DNA from: Herpetosiphon geysericola
GTDB taxonomy: Bacteria > Chloroflexota > Chloroflexia > Chloroflexales > Herpetosiphonaceae
Assembly (NCBI RefSeq): GCF_001306135.1
Contig: NZ_LGKP01000025.1
Coordinates: 597,237 to 661,236 of the forward strand
Length of the DNA: 64,000 nt
Direction of reading: 5' to 3'
Shown here piece after piece: positions 1-8,560 of this stretch. The translations under genes were made by a program, and so were the position numbers. The stretch's first letter is position 1, and every line of letters begins with the position of its first letter. The notes below the pieces were generated by a model. It did no database searches and was not told the DNA's origin. It saw nothing but the letters and a program-made list of their open reading frames with translations.

Positions 1-594
1 CAAGGTATTGCGGCCAGTGCGGAAGACAAAACGATTGAAATTCGAGCCAGTAATTTGTGGCCCAGCTGCCGGATCAATCATCGCAATGATGTTGTTTTCT
101 TTGGCAATTTCAATCACGGTTAATGCGCTGGAGGTCGAGGCGCAGCATTGCAATAATTCAACGCCATCTTTTTCAATCAGCTCGCGAGCCAATTGACGAG
201 CGCGTTCTGGGTTGTTTTCATCATCTTTGACAATCACTTCAATGGGGCGGCCAGCAACTTGCATCGTGCCGTTGGTGGCATATTCCAAGCCCAACATAAA
301 TCCATTGATTTCTTGGCTGCCATACAGCGACAAGGCTTTGGATTGATCGGTGATCAGCCCAATTTTGATTGGTTTGCCATTCGCGGCAGCGCTAGCGCTG
401 GTTGGCGCAGCGGTTGGTTCGGTGCTTTCTGTGGTTGCGGCGGGAGCGGTCGTCGCGGGAGGAGCTTGGGTGGCTTGGGCCGATTCGCTGGTCGGATTGG
501 TGGTGGTTGGCTCAACTCCGGTGCCACTGCTACAGGCAGCCAACAGCTGAATTGCAGTAACCAGAATGATCAACATCGAAATCAAACGCTTCAT
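1..594 (-). CDS. Branched-chain amino-acid-type ABC transporter substrate-binding lipoprotein (partial)
   Basis: Reading frame open from an ATG at 594 down to base 1, so the C-terminal part lies outside the window (198 residues visible). It starts with a lipoprotein signal peptide with lipobox LAAC, Cys21 being the lipidated residue, then a Thr/Ala/Pro-rich linker of about 45 residues. The mature domain begins KIGLITDQSKALSLYG and carries the periplasmic-binding-protein type I pattern of LivJ-like proteins (NGFMLGLEYA, VKDDENNPERARQLARELIE, then a stretch on loss and return of ligand-site Ser/Thr). Role by family: captures a small solute outside the membrane for an ABC importer; the ligand may be an amino acid, an amide or urea and cannot be told from this part. 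An AGGAGG-type ribosome site lies just upstream (revcomp of 602-608). Confidence 0.85.
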   Translation of the reverse strand, partial: MKRLISMLIILVTAIQLLAACSSGTGVEPTTTNPTSESAQATQAPPATTAPAATTESTEPTAAPTSASAAANGKPIKIGLITDQSKALSLYGSQEINGFMLGLEYATNGTMQVAGRPIEVIVKDDENNPERARQLARELIEKDGVELLQCCASTSSALTVIEIAKENNIIAMIDPAAGPQITGSNFNRFVFRTGRNTL

Positions 595-669
595 TACGTG
601 CGTCCTCCTTTGGACTATGCAATTGAAGTAGCTCTCACTTCAGCATAGCAAAGGCTAGTTACACTTGAG

Positions 670-1941
670 TTACACTCGTTGCAGCGTTTGTTCTGCTTGC
701 TGATAGGCCGCTTTGGTCGCAGCCAGCGGCGCTAAGCCCAAATCGTGCTCCAGCGTTTGTTGGCAGCGCTGGTAGCTGCGTTGCAATTGTTGGCGCTTGC
801 CAAGCTGAGCATAGGCCATAAAACTTGCTTGATAGGCAGTTTCTTGATAGGGATCAGCGTGCAGCGCCGCCTCTGCCCATTCCAAAGCCTCGTTTGGCTG
901 GTGTTCGGCCAGCAATAAGTGGGCCAGATCGCAGGCAGCTTGCACATACTTTGCCCGCAATTGTTCACGCAGCCCATTAGCCCAATCGCTGTACAAACAA
1001 TCGCCCAAAAAATCGCCAGCATACATATTGAGCGCTTGGCGATAGCAATTAATCGCCTCTGGTCGATTGCTGGCTTTGGTTGCGCGCTGGAGCAATTGCT
1101 CAAAACGCAGCAGATCAAGCTGAATCGGCGCGGTATCAAGCGCCAAGCGATAGGCACTATGGCGGCGTTGAATATAGCTTGAGGCTTGGCGCGTTGGGCG
1201 CTCTGGCTCCAACACGGCGGTTAGCGCATTCAGCGCCACTTTAAATTGGGCTTCTGCATGGCTTGGCGCTAAATCTGGCCAAAACAGCTCGCAAATTTGC
1301 TCACGCTGTATCCATTGGCCACGCTGGGTAATTAACATGCCCAGCAAGGCAATTGCCGATTTGCGGCCCCAATTGATAATCTCACTTGAGCCACGCCATG
1401 CTCGCAGTTGGCCAAAGGCTTGCACATGCAACACATGCGGGGCTTGCCAATGGCTTGGTGGCAAAATCAAGTTTGCCTGTTCATGAATAATAATCCCGCT
1501 GCTGGCTGGCTCGCTGCCAAGTTGGTCAAGCTGTTGGAGCGCATTAATCCGCGCCTCGGTCATCACCAACATACCAAGCGAGATAATGGTGTGGGTGCGT
1601 TCCAGCCACCACGCCAAGGCTTCTGGCTCATGCTGCAAGGCTTGTTTCAAAAATTGGGTCATCACGTTGGTCGAAAGGTGCGTTACCAACATGCTATGGA
1701 CTGGTGAAATGCCTTGTTGCGCTCGTTGCACTGCTACATTGCGCCAATAATCTGCATACACCGAGGTTGTGCCTTGGGCCAAATCAATCTCGATTGAATG
1801 AATCGCGTTGTAGAGCGCCATTTTGACATGCTGCTGCGGCAAACTGGCATACACAGGCACATGGTTCGCAACAATTTGCGCAGAAACATGGTCAACAAAA
1901 TCGGGCAAGAGTTGGTGAAAAACACGTACTACCTGTTGCAT
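670..1941 (-). CDS. BTAD-domain (SARP-type) transcriptional regulator with sensor-like N-terminus
   Basis: 423 residues. The first ~140 residues form an all-helical region resembling RsbRD-N/PucR-type input domains (YADYWRNVAVQRAQQGIS pattern). Residues ~165-260 look like an OmpR/SARP winged helix (SAIALLGMLITQRG..IQREQICELFWPD), and ~265-420 match the bacterial transcriptional activator domain (LDLLRFEQLL, YAGDFLGD, HADPYQETAYQ). Family knowledge: such proteins bind DNA through the winged helix and activate transcription. The start at 1941 has an AGGAG site just upstream. It is transcribed away from the repeat island at 2022-2386. No ligand or target can be named. Confidence 0.8.
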   Translation of the reverse strand: MQQVVRVFHQLLPDFVDHVSAQIVANHVPVYASLPQQHVKMALYNAIHSIEIDLAQGTTSVYADYWRNVAVQRAQQGISPVHSMLVTHLSTNVMTQFLKQALQHEPEALAWWLERTHTIISLGMLVMTEARINALQQLDQLGSEPASSGIIIHEQANLILPPSHWQAPHVLHVQAFGQLRAWRGSSEIINWGRKSAIALLGMLITQRGQWIQREQICELFWPDLAPSHAEAQFKVALNALTAVLEPERPTRQASSYIQRRHSAYRLALDTAPIQLDLLRFEQLLQRATKASNRPEAINCYRQALNMYAGDFLGDCLYSDWANGLREQLRAKYVQAACDLAHLLLAEHQPNEALEWAEAALHADPYQETAYQASFMAYAQLGKRQQLQRSYQRCQQTLEHDLGLAPLAATKAAYQQAEQTLQRV

Positions 1942-2021
1942 ACGCTACTCCTCAGCAGTGAGGTGATGGTTGGTCGAAGCAGTTGGGGTTATTTAAGCAT
2001 TGAAGCAATATTATAGCAGAG

Positions 2022-2386
2022 CTACGAAAAGGATGAGGGATGAAGAACAGAGAGCAAGAACATAGCGAAAGGATGAAGGATGAGGGATGAGGTGCTCGGG
2101 ATCAGGGGCTAGAGGTCGGGGATCGGATTTTTAACGCAGCGGCGCAGAGGGATGAGGCTATCGGCTGTAGGCTATGGGCTGTGGGAAGCATAATCAGAGA
2201 TGAGGCTATCGGCTGTAGACTATGGGCTATGGGTTAGTGGAAAAAGAATCAAAAAAATCTGTGCCAATCTATGACGAAAAACTTAACCTTCGCGCTCTTC
2301 GCGTTCTTCGTGGTTTCCGTCCTTTGTGCTCTTCGTGCTCTTCGTGGTTAAAAAAACTCTGCGCCGCTGCGTTAAAATCTCGCTCT
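2022..2386. repeat. Interspersed repeat island A (heptamer-type words)
   Basis: Non-coding mosaic between the divergent BTAD and DUF1697 genes. From left to right it holds GGATGAAGGATGAGG words, GGGATCAGGGGC words, ACGCAGCGGCGCAGAGG, two copies of a GGCTATCGGCTGTAG-type phrase, an ATCTGTGCCAATCTATG phrase, repeated CTTCGTGCTCTTCGTGG words and finally CTCTGCGCCGCTGCGTTAAA, which is the reverse complement of the earlier CAGCGGCGCAGAG word. The same vocabulary returns in nine other islands in the window. Confidence 0.85.
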
Positions 2387-2426
2387 CTGGTATACTCGTA
2401 CATATTTGCTAAAAAGCGAGGCAGCG

Positions 2427-2972
2427 ATGAGTACAGTTGCTTTTTTACGTGCGATCAACATTACCAACCATTTTGTGAAGATGGAAGATTTGCGCGCAGT
2501 GTTGGTTAATCAAGGTTTTGAGAATGTCCAGACCTACATTCAATCGGGCAATGTGGTCTTCGCTGATCCAACGATCAGCTATGCAGAGGCCGAAACATTG
2601 ATTAATCGCCAGCTTGAGGCCCGTTTTGGCTTTGCAGTCGAAACATTTTTGCGCTCAGCCAGCGAGTTGGTCGCGCTTGAACAAGCTTGCCCATTCGAAC
2701 CAAGCGAAATCGACCCCAAAGCCGCGTTATATTTGACCTTTGTGCGCCATGAGCCTGATGCAGAGGCCCAAGCCCGTTTGGCCAAACACCAAAACGAATT
2801 GGATACATTTCGCATTACTGGGCGCCATGTCTGGTGGCTGCGCCATAAACAGGTTGGCGAGAGTAAGTTTAGCGGCGCGAAATTAGAACGAGCACTCAAA
2901 CAAGCAGGAACCGCCCGCAATATCACCACAATTCGTGCTATGATCACTAAATATGGCTTTACAAACGCCTAA
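2427..2972 (+). CDS. DUF1697 family protein
   Basis: 181 residues from the ATG at 2427; the upstream in-frame ATG at 2406 lies in island-derived sequence and is less likely. The N-terminus STVAFLRAINITNHFVKMED and the motif YIQSGNVVF are the hallmarks of DUF1697 (a small alpha/beta family of unknown biochemical role), and the C-terminal TARNITTIRAMITKY fits the family's TxRNxxTxxkL signature. The usual GLNVG-like loop is replaced by AINITN. It ends 22 bases before the msrA-like gene and is probably cotranscribed with it. Function unknown. Confidence 0.8.
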   Translation: MSTVAFLRAINITNHFVKMEDLRAVLVNQGFENVQTYIQSGNVVFADPTISYAEAETLINRQLEARFGFAVETFLRSASELVALEQACPFEPSEIDPKAALYLTFVRHEPDAEAQARLAKHQNELDTFRITGRHVWWLRHKQVGESKFSGAKLERALKQAGTARNITTIRAMITKYGFTNA

Positions 2973-2994
2973 ACATCAAGCCAAAGGTGGGCAT

Positions 2995-3450
2995 ATGCAC
3001 GAGCGAATTATTGTTGGGGCTGGCTGTTTTTGGGGTGTCGAAGAAGCGTTTCGTGCCATTACAGGTATCATCCAAACCCAAGCGGGCTATGCTGGCGGCT
3101 GGGTTGAGCATCCAAGCTATGAGGATGTTTGTGCTGGCACGACTGGCCATGCAGAGGTCGTGCAATTACAATTTGATCCAACGATCATCAGTTTGGCAAC
3201 GCTATTGAACCACTTCTGGGCAATGTTGGAGCCGCCGCTCGATTCCGATCCACAATATCGACCGCTGATTATTTGCAGCACTGCCGCCCAGTTGGAGCTA
3301 GCTCTGGCCAGTAAGCTAGCGCAACCGCGGCTTGCCGATCTCAGGATTGAAATCTTAATCGATCTGCCGTTTTATCCCGCCGAGGAGTATCATCAACAAT
3401 GCTACAGCAAATGGCGCATGCGCTTCGAGCGCAGAGCTAAAGCTGTTTAA
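2995..3450 (+). CDS. msrA: Peptide methionine sulfoxide reductase MsrA-like, short
   Basis: 151 residues from the ATG at 2995, preceded by AAGGTGGG. The active-site motif GCFWG has the catalytic Cys at residue 11, followed by VEEAFRAITGI, QAGYAGG, PSYEDVC.GTTGHAEVVQ and a C-terminal AEEYHQQC, all typical of MsrA, which reduces methionine-S-sulfoxide in proteins. The middle segment that in most MsrA proteins reads NRQGNDxGTQYRS is shortened to LEPPLDSDPQYRP, so this is a small, divergent member; Cys in HQQC may serve as a resolving cysteine. The 3' end overlaps the convergent flavoprotein gene by 14 bases. Confidence 0.85.
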   Translation: MHERIIVGAGCFWGVEEAFRAITGIIQTQAGYAGGWVEHPSYEDVCAGTTGHAEVVQLQFDPTIISLATLLNHFWAMLEPPLDSDPQYRPLIICSTAAQLELALASKLAQPRLADLRIEILIDLPFYPAEEYHQQCYSKWRMRFERRAKAV

Positions 3451-4354
3451 TCAGATCTTGAATCAGTTCGTGATTGATGCCAGCGCCTGCCATCGCTCCC
3501 CCAGCAGCGGCATTGATTGCTTGTTGCATGCCTGCGGTGGCATCGCCAGCAGCATATACGCCCGGCACGCTGGTTTGGCCAAGCATTTGAACTTTGATCA
3601 AGTTTGGCATTTGGGGATTGTCGGAAACTTCGCAGCCTAATTGGGCTGGCAATTGGCTGCGTTGGCGTTGGGGCACACCAATCAACAAGCCGCTGCGGGC
3701 TAATGGCTCGCCTTGGTCAAAAACCAAATGAGTCAATTGGCCATTGGCTTGCTCAATGCCCACCAAGCGATCTTCGCGAATTGGCAGGTTGAGTTTGGCC
3801 AAGATTCGGCGTTGTTCTGGGCTAAGTTGAGCCTCGCCATTGGTACAAACCACCAAATCGCTGCTCCAGTTTTGCAGCAAGGTTGCGACATGAAACAGGC
3901 GATCTGCATCGGACACTAAGACCGCCAACGGTTGATCGCGCACTTCCCAGCCGTGGCAGTAGGGGCAGTGAAACACGCTCGATCCCCATAATTCGGCCAT
4001 GCCTTCAATTGCTGGCAATTCGTCGATCACGCCTGAGGCAATTAATAATTTGCGGCTACGTAATTCGCTGCCATCATCAAGCGTCACCACAAAGCCGCCA
4101 TCAATCGCTTGAGCATGCTCGGCAGTGGCAAACCGTACTTCCACACTTGGATAAGGCTTAAGCTGATCGCGGCCAATTTGGCGTAGCTCTGCTGGCAAAA
4201 TCCCATCCCGCGAAAGAAAATTATGCACGCCAGGCGATTGGGCATTGCGCGGCTGCTGGCTATCGAGCACCACAACGTTACGCCGCGCCCGCCCCAACAC
4301 CAAGGCTGCACTCAAGCCAGCAACGCTGCCCCCAACAATAATCACATCAAGCAT
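3437..4354 (-). CDS. Thioredoxin-reductase-like NAD(P)/FAD-dependent oxidoreductase
   Basis: 305 residues. FAD-binding Rossmann motif GGSVAGLSAA near the N-terminus, a CPYCHG redox pair mid-protein, and a C-terminal GVYAAGDATAG FAD-site motif. The NADPH-domain GGGxSA motif is not conserved (it reads VLVSDADRLF), and CPYCHG is typical of the low-Mr thioredoxin-reductase-like family of unknown partner rather than TrxB itself (the window has a separate TrxB). The start at 4354 has an AAGGAG site. It has its own consensus promoter and a palindromic site at 4368-4386, so it may be redox- or repressor-controlled. Confidence 0.85.
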   Translation of the reverse strand: MLDVIIVGGSVAGLSAALVLGRARRNVVVLDSQQPRNAQSPGVHNFLSRDGILPAELRQIGRDQLKPYPSVEVRFATAEHAQAIDGGFVVTLDDGSELRSRKLLIASGVIDELPAIEGMAELWGSSVFHCPYCHGWEVRDQPLAVLVSDADRLFHVATLLQNWSSDLVVCTNGEAQLSPEQRRILAKLNLPIREDRLVGIEQANGQLTHLVFDQGEPLARSGLLIGVPQRQRSQLPAQLGCEVSDNPQMPNLIKVQMLGQTSVPGVYAAGDATAGMQQAINAAAGGAMAGAGINHELIQDLIKQL

Positions 4355-4367
4355 TCTAGAACTCCTT

Positions 4368-4412
4368 ATTGATACTTGATATCAATATATAAGAATTTTG
4401 TTGAATTGTCAA
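4368..4412 (-). promoter_or_regulatory. Consensus promoter with overlapping palindromic operator-like site
   Basis: On the minus strand TTGACA (4412-4407), 17-base spacer, TATATT (4389-4384). The -10 overlaps a perfect dyad ATTGATA-n5-TATCAAT (4368-4386). The position would let a bound repressor block the promoter of the flavoprotein gene starting at 4354. Regulator unknown. Confidence 0.65.
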
Positions 4413-4502
4413 ATTTGTAATGATCGTTATAGTGAATAAGCATTGCGCTATTCTATTAGAAATAACAGCTCAAGGACGCTTCGGAGTTGGATCAATGTCA
4501 GC

Positions 4503-5075
4503 CTAGCTGTTGTCGTGGCTTGATGGAGCAGCCAATGGGTATTGGGCAACATCGATCACAGCGGGCGGAATGAGGATTCCGATACCTTCAATCATGCCAT
4601 CAATGGCTTGCCAGTGCTGAGCGCACGTCTCGACGATCGCCATAACCTGGGTTGATGTTTGCCCTCGTGCAAGGGTACAATGCGGCATCCAAGCGTTCTC
4701 GCCCAAATGATGTGCATATTTGAGTGGCGCACTGCCGAGCGCTGCACATGCCGTGAGGAGTGCGCTATGGAGTGTGAGTAATGGTGCAGTTACTCGTGGC
4801 GCAAGGAAGACAACTCCCGTCTCTGGAAAGATACCCAGAGCATGCAACCGGATAGGAAACGCCTGCTGTGATTGGGTGAATTTTTCCAGCAATTGCTGAT
4901 AGGTTGTCCAATCACTGGTGTCATAGGCCGCTAGCGTGATATGCGGGCGATGGCCATGAATCCCTGGTAGCGAAATTCCAGCATCTGCAAGCACATGCCA
5001 CAGGCGATTAATGGCTTGCTCAGTTGCTCGATCAAAATAAAGGGTAAGAAAAATTGTTGTTGGAGAATTGGTCAT
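4503..5075 (-). CDS. 2H phosphoesterase (2'-5' RNA ligase/LigT family)
   Basis: 190 residues. Two HxT motifs, HITL near residue 45 and HCTL near residue 131, are the paired catalytic signatures of the 2H phosphoesterase superfamily, and spacing and overall length fit LigT/ThpR-like members. Family members open 2',3'-cyclic phosphates or 2'-5' linkages in RNA; the substrate here is unknown. The gene is 148 bases upstream of the flavoprotein gene, which has its own promoter, so they may not share a transcript. Confidence 0.8.
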   Translation of the reverse strand: MTNSPTTIFLTLYFDRATEQAINRLWHVLADAGISLPGIHGHRPHITLAAYDTSDWTTYQQLLEKFTQSQQAFPIRLHALGIFPETGVVFLAPRVTAPLLTLHSALLTACAALGSAPLKYAHHLGENAWMPHCTLARGQTSTQVMAIVETCAQHWQAIDGMIEGIGILIPPAVIDVAQYPLAAPSSHDNS

Positions 5076-5232
5076 GGCTCTACCTAGTTTGCCGCCTATG
5101 CTATACGGATTCTCTCATACTAGATGATTATAGCATCGTAAATAGAATGAATATAGCACATAGAGATTGATACTAAAAGTGATGTTTAGAGGTTCATGAC
5201 TAAGTTGAGATTATTAGGAGGAGGGCTTAAAA

Positions 5233-5658
5233 ATGTGGCTGCGCTTAAGCAGTAGCGTTATCCAAATAATCCTGTTATTGCTGATCATTAGTGGTTGCAC
5301 TGCCTCAAACCCGACCAGCCAACCAACAGTTGGGTTGGTATTCCCCCAAGTACGGCCTAAAAGTATTGGCCAAGTACCGCAAGCCATTGCCAGCGGCGAA
5401 CTGATTATTCGGGGTAATTGCTTGCGGCTAGAGCCTGCCAATAATCAAGTAAGCTACCTGATTATTTGGAATGATCAATTTCGGCTTGAAAAAACGACGA
5501 TCAGCGACCTCAAAACCGCTCAGCAGGTGGTTGGTGGTTCAGAGGTACGGCTTGGTGGTGGTGAGGTTCAGCCAGAATTTTTCACGCATTTGATGGCTCC
5601 ACTCAATAATGCGTGTAGCGGCCCATATTGGTTTGCCACCGAGATTAATCCAAACTAA
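5233..5658 (+). CDS. Small lipoprotein of unknown function
   Basis: 141 residues. A signal peptide ends in the lipobox IISGC with Cys22 as the lipidation site. The mature part (IGQVPQAIASGELIIRGNCLRLE...SYLIIW) resembles small secreted beta-strand proteins but I recognise no family. A strong AGGAGGAGGG ribosome site lies at 5216-5225. It ends just before a perfect hairpin terminator shared with the convergent aldehyde dehydrogenase. Confidence 0.75.
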   Translation: MWLRLSSSVIQIILLLLIISGCTASNPTSQPTVGLVFPQVRPKSIGQVPQAIASGELIIRGNCLRLEPANNQVSYLIIWNDQFRLEKTTISDLKTAQQVVGGSEVRLGGGEVQPEFFTHLMAPLNNACSGPYWFATEINPN

Positions 5659-5664
5659 AACGAA

Positions 5665-5696
5665 CAAGCCCGACTCCTGGATTGGAGTCGGGCTTG
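5665..5696. terminator. Bidirectional intrinsic terminator
   Basis: Perfect 13-bp stem (5665-5677 with 5684-5696) and a 6-base loop, lying between the convergent lipoprotein and aldehyde dehydrogenase genes. T-rich tracts are short, but the GC-rich stem and position support termination from both sides. Confidence 0.8.
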
Positions 5697-5714
5697 CTTG
5701 GTTCAATTCGGCGA

Positions 5715-8096
5715 TTATGCGCCGTAGGGAACCCAGATATTTTTGATTTGGCTAGCGTGGCGCAAAAATTCTTCGCCCTCGCCAACTCGTCGATCGAGCC
5801 AATCGCGGCTTTCGCCGTAGTTGACCCAAGTTTGTTTGAGGTTGCCAATTGAACTGCGCTCAACCAAGGCGCTGCCCTCAGCACTGCCCCAATACCACAA
5901 TCCATCAACGTCGTTGTGCTCGGCCAGCACTTTGGCCAAGCTATCGCGGTCGCCAGTGATGATGTTGACCACGCCAGCAGGCACGTCGCTGGTATCCAGC
6001 ACTTGATACAAATCGGTGGCTGAAAGCGGGTGTTCTGCTGATGGAATGAGGATCGCGCTATTGCCCAAGGCGATGGCTGGCGCAAGCAGCGAAATTAGGC
6101 CCAACAATGGATATTCGTTTGGACAAACCAAGCCAAGCACGCCGATTGGCTCGACCATGGCGAGAGTTGCGTTGCGCACTGGCGTGGCATGCACCGCGCC
6201 ATCATATTTATCGGCCCACGCTGCGTAGGTAAATAAGCGCTCGATTGATGTTTCAACTTCAAGCTCTGCATCGGTACGGCCTGTTTGTTGGCGAATGCGT
6301 TGGGCAAATTCGCTGGCGCGTGCCCCAAGGTTTTCGGCCAAGAAATAGAGCACTTGCGCGCGGTTGTAGGCGGTTGCTGCCGACCAGGTGTTGGCTGCGC
6401 TACGGGCCACTTCGACCGAATTGCGAATATCTTTGCGGCTGCCATCGCCAACTTCGCCCAGAGTTTCGCCGTTGCTACCAACCACAATGCGGCTATAGCC
6501 TGAATCGGGGCGGGCTTGCTTGCCGCCAATATAGATTTTGGGTGTGCGATCAAGCGCTGGCAGGCCATTGCTCACAGGGCTGGCAACTGCTGGTGCGGTT
6601 GGGCTAGCCTTAGTTTTGAGCTTCTTCACCTCAGATTTTTTGAGGTATTCGTATAAGCCTTCTTTGCCACCTTCGCGACCGTAGCCGCTTTCACGATAGC
6701 CGCCGAAGCCTGCTGCTGCATCAAACAGATTGGTGCTGTTGATCCAAACCACGCCTGCTTTGACCCGGGCTGCGGCGTGGAGCGCGACGTTAATATCTTC
6801 GCTCCAAATGCTAGCGGCCAAGCCAAAACGGGTGTTGTTGGCGATGGCAATCGCTTCATCAGGGGTGCGGAAGGTCATTGTGACCAAGACTGGCCCGAAA
6901 ATTTCGACTTGGGCCAAGGTTGAGGCGGGAGCTACATTGGTAAACAAGGTTGGTGGGTAAAAATAGCCATCGGTTGGGCAGGCCCACGATGGTTGCCATT
7001 TTACTGAGCCTTCTTGCTCGCCTTCGGCCACGAGTTGCTCAATTTTTTGCAACTGAGCTGGCGCAACAATCGCCCCAATATCAATCGCTTTATCCAAGGG
7101 ATCGCCGATGCGCAATTGCTCCATGCGGGTGCGCAACTTGCCAATCAGCTTATCGGCGATGTTTTCTTGCACCAACAAGCGTGAGCCAGCGCAACAAACT
7201 TGGCCTTGATTGAACCAAATCGCATCGACCACGCCTTCGACCACGCTATCGAGATCGGCGGTGTCATACACGATAAACGGCGATTTGCCGCCAAGCTCCA
7301 AGGAAAGCTTTTTGCCAGTGCCAGCGGTGGCGCTGCGGATAATTTTGCCAACCTCGGTTGAGCCAGTAAAGGCAATTTTGGCAATATCAGGATGCTTGAC
7401 GATTTGCTCGCCAACTTTGCCATCGCCAGTGACGATGTTAACTACGCCTTTGGGCAAGCCAATTTCATGGCAAATTTCAGCAAACGCCAAGGCGGTTAAT
7501 GAAGTCCATTCGGCGGGCTTCAAGACCACTGTGTTGCCCATGGCCAAGGCTGGAGCAATCTTCCAAGCCAACATCAACAATGGGAAGTTCCACGGAATAA
7601 TTTGGCCGACCACGCCCAACGGCTCGTAGCCTGCCAAATCGCTCTCTTGCAACTGCGCCCAGCCAGCGTGATAATAGAAATGGCGCGCAACCAGCGGAAT
7701 ATCAATATCGCGAGTTTCGCGAATTGGCTTGCCATTGTCGAGCGTTTCGAGCACTGCAAAGCGCCGCGAATGCTTCTGGATTTGGCGCGCCAAAGCGTAC
7801 AAATAGCGTGCGCGCACATGGCCGCTGGTTTGCGACCATGCAGGAAAAGCCGCCTTGGCAGCAGCCACAGCAGCATTAACTTCATCGCTGCTGGCTTGGG
7901 TTACTTGCGCCAACACGCTGCGATTAGCAGGATTGATCGAATCAAACAAGCGCTCGTTGGCGGCTTCAGTCCATGTACCATTAATATATAGCCCGAAACG
8001 ACGGCTATGGGCATCTAGCCACTCGTGGGCAGGAGCAGCTGCTTCTGGGGCGGGGCCATAGCTCATTGTTTCGTAAATCTCCAGCAATGTGCTCAT
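5715..8096 (-). CDS. Two-domain aldehyde dehydrogenase, ALDH16 type
   Basis: 793 residues, versus ~480-500 for ordinary ALDHs. Residues 1-500 are a full ALDH: IIPWNFP, GSTEVG, catalytic-base Glu267 in LELGGKSP, nucleophile Cys301 in GQVCCAGSR and FGPVL. A Pro/Ala/Ser linker (~505-535) leads to a second, shorter ALDH-like domain (535-793) with the NAD-domain pattern (VEPIGVLGLVCPNEYPLLG) but without catalytic Cys or Glu. This layout matches the ALDH16 family, in which the second unit is non-catalytic. Oxidises an aldehyde to an acid with NAD(P); substrate unknown. GAGGAC ribosome site upstream of 8096. Monocistronic. Confidence 0.9.
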   Translation of the reverse strand: MSTLLEIYETMSYGPAPEAAAPAHEWLDAHSRRFGLYINGTWTEAANERLFDSINPANRSVLAQVTQASSDEVNAAVAAAKAAFPAWSQTSGHVRARYLYALARQIQKHSRRFAVLETLDNGKPIRETRDIDIPLVARHFYYHAGWAQLQESDLAGYEPLGVVGQIIPWNFPLLMLAWKIAPALAMGNTVVLKPAEWTSLTALAFAEICHEIGLPKGVVNIVTGDGKVGEQIVKHPDIAKIAFTGSTEVGKIIRSATAGTGKKLSLELGGKSPFIVYDTADLDSVVEGVVDAIWFNQGQVCCAGSRLLVQENIADKLIGKLRTRMEQLRIGDPLDKAIDIGAIVAPAQLQKIEQLVAEGEQEGSVKWQPSWACPTDGYFYPPTLFTNVAPASTLAQVEIFGPVLVTMTFRTPDEAIAIANNTRFGLAASIWSEDINVALHAAARVKAGVVWINSTNLFDAAAGFGGYRESGYGREGGKEGLYEYLKKSEVKKLKTKASPTAPAVASPVSNGLPALDRTPKIYIGGKQARPDSGYSRIVVGSNGETLGEVGDGSRKDIRNSVEVARSAANTWSAATAYNRAQVLYFLAENLGARASEFAQRIRQQTGRTDAELEVETSIERLFTYAAWADKYDGAVHATPVRNATLAMVEPIGVLGLVCPNEYPLLGLISLLAPAIALGNSAILIPSAEHPLSATDLYQVLDTSDVPAGVVNIITGDRDSLAKVLAEHNDVDGLWYWGSAEGSALVERSSIGNLKQTWVNYGESRDWLDRRVGEGEEFLRHASQIKNIWVPYGA

Positions 8097-8213
8097 CGTC
8101 GAGTCCTCGTGTGTGTTATTCAGTCGTTTTGTGCCATCCTAACAGGCTTAAGCGATTCACGCAAAGGAATCGTTGCAAGCTAATGCAGGCTTTTACGCTT
8201 CGGAGGAATTGCT

Positions 8214-8438
8214 GTGAATCAGGAAGTTGTCGATCGGATTCCATTTGAAATCCAGCAACGGATTGTCTACGATTTTTTATTGTTGCGCGAGGATATTCAA
8301 CCTTCGATCAGTGTGCTCGTTAGCTACCGCAAGCTACTCCAAGTGGCTCCAGCAACGATTACTCCCGATAATTGCCAGCAATTCATGCAATCAATTGATC
8401 AGGCAATCGAACAGCTAGAATGGTGCTATCAAACCTAG
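8214..8438 (+). CDS. Small hypothetical protein
   Basis: 74 residues with a GTG start at 8214 supported by GGAGG eight bases upstream. Acidic, mostly helical composition (RIPFEIQQRIVYDFLLLRE, QFMQSIDQAIEQLEW), no signal peptide or membrane segment. I recognise no family. The good ribosome site and codon pattern argue for a real gene. Confidence 0.6.
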   Translation: MNQEVVDRIPFEIQQRIVYDFLLLREDIQPSISVLVSYRKLLQVAPATITPDNCQQFMQSIDQAIEQLEWCYQT

Positions 8439-8505
8439 CTTAGAAAATTGCAGCAAGAATGAAATTTCAATGTTTGAGCTTTATTGATTGAAGCTATAAA
8501 AAGAG

Positions 8506-8532
8506 GGCCGAGGAATAGTTAATTCCCCGACC
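8506..8532. terminator. Probable hairpin terminator between convergent genes
   Basis: Eleven-base arms 8506-8516 and 8522-8532 pair with one mismatch around a 5-base loop. It sits between the ends of the small hypothetical gene and trxB. The right arm merges into CCCCGACCCCCAAC-type repeat words (8522-8558), so part of the hairpin may be repeat-derived. Confidence 0.4.
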
Positions 8533-8560
8533 CCCAACAACCGATCCCCAGCCCCCAGTT

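Noticed and set aside
2222..2509. 95-residue + frame through island A
   Set aside because: Made of repeat words and overlapping the true DUF1697 start in another frame.
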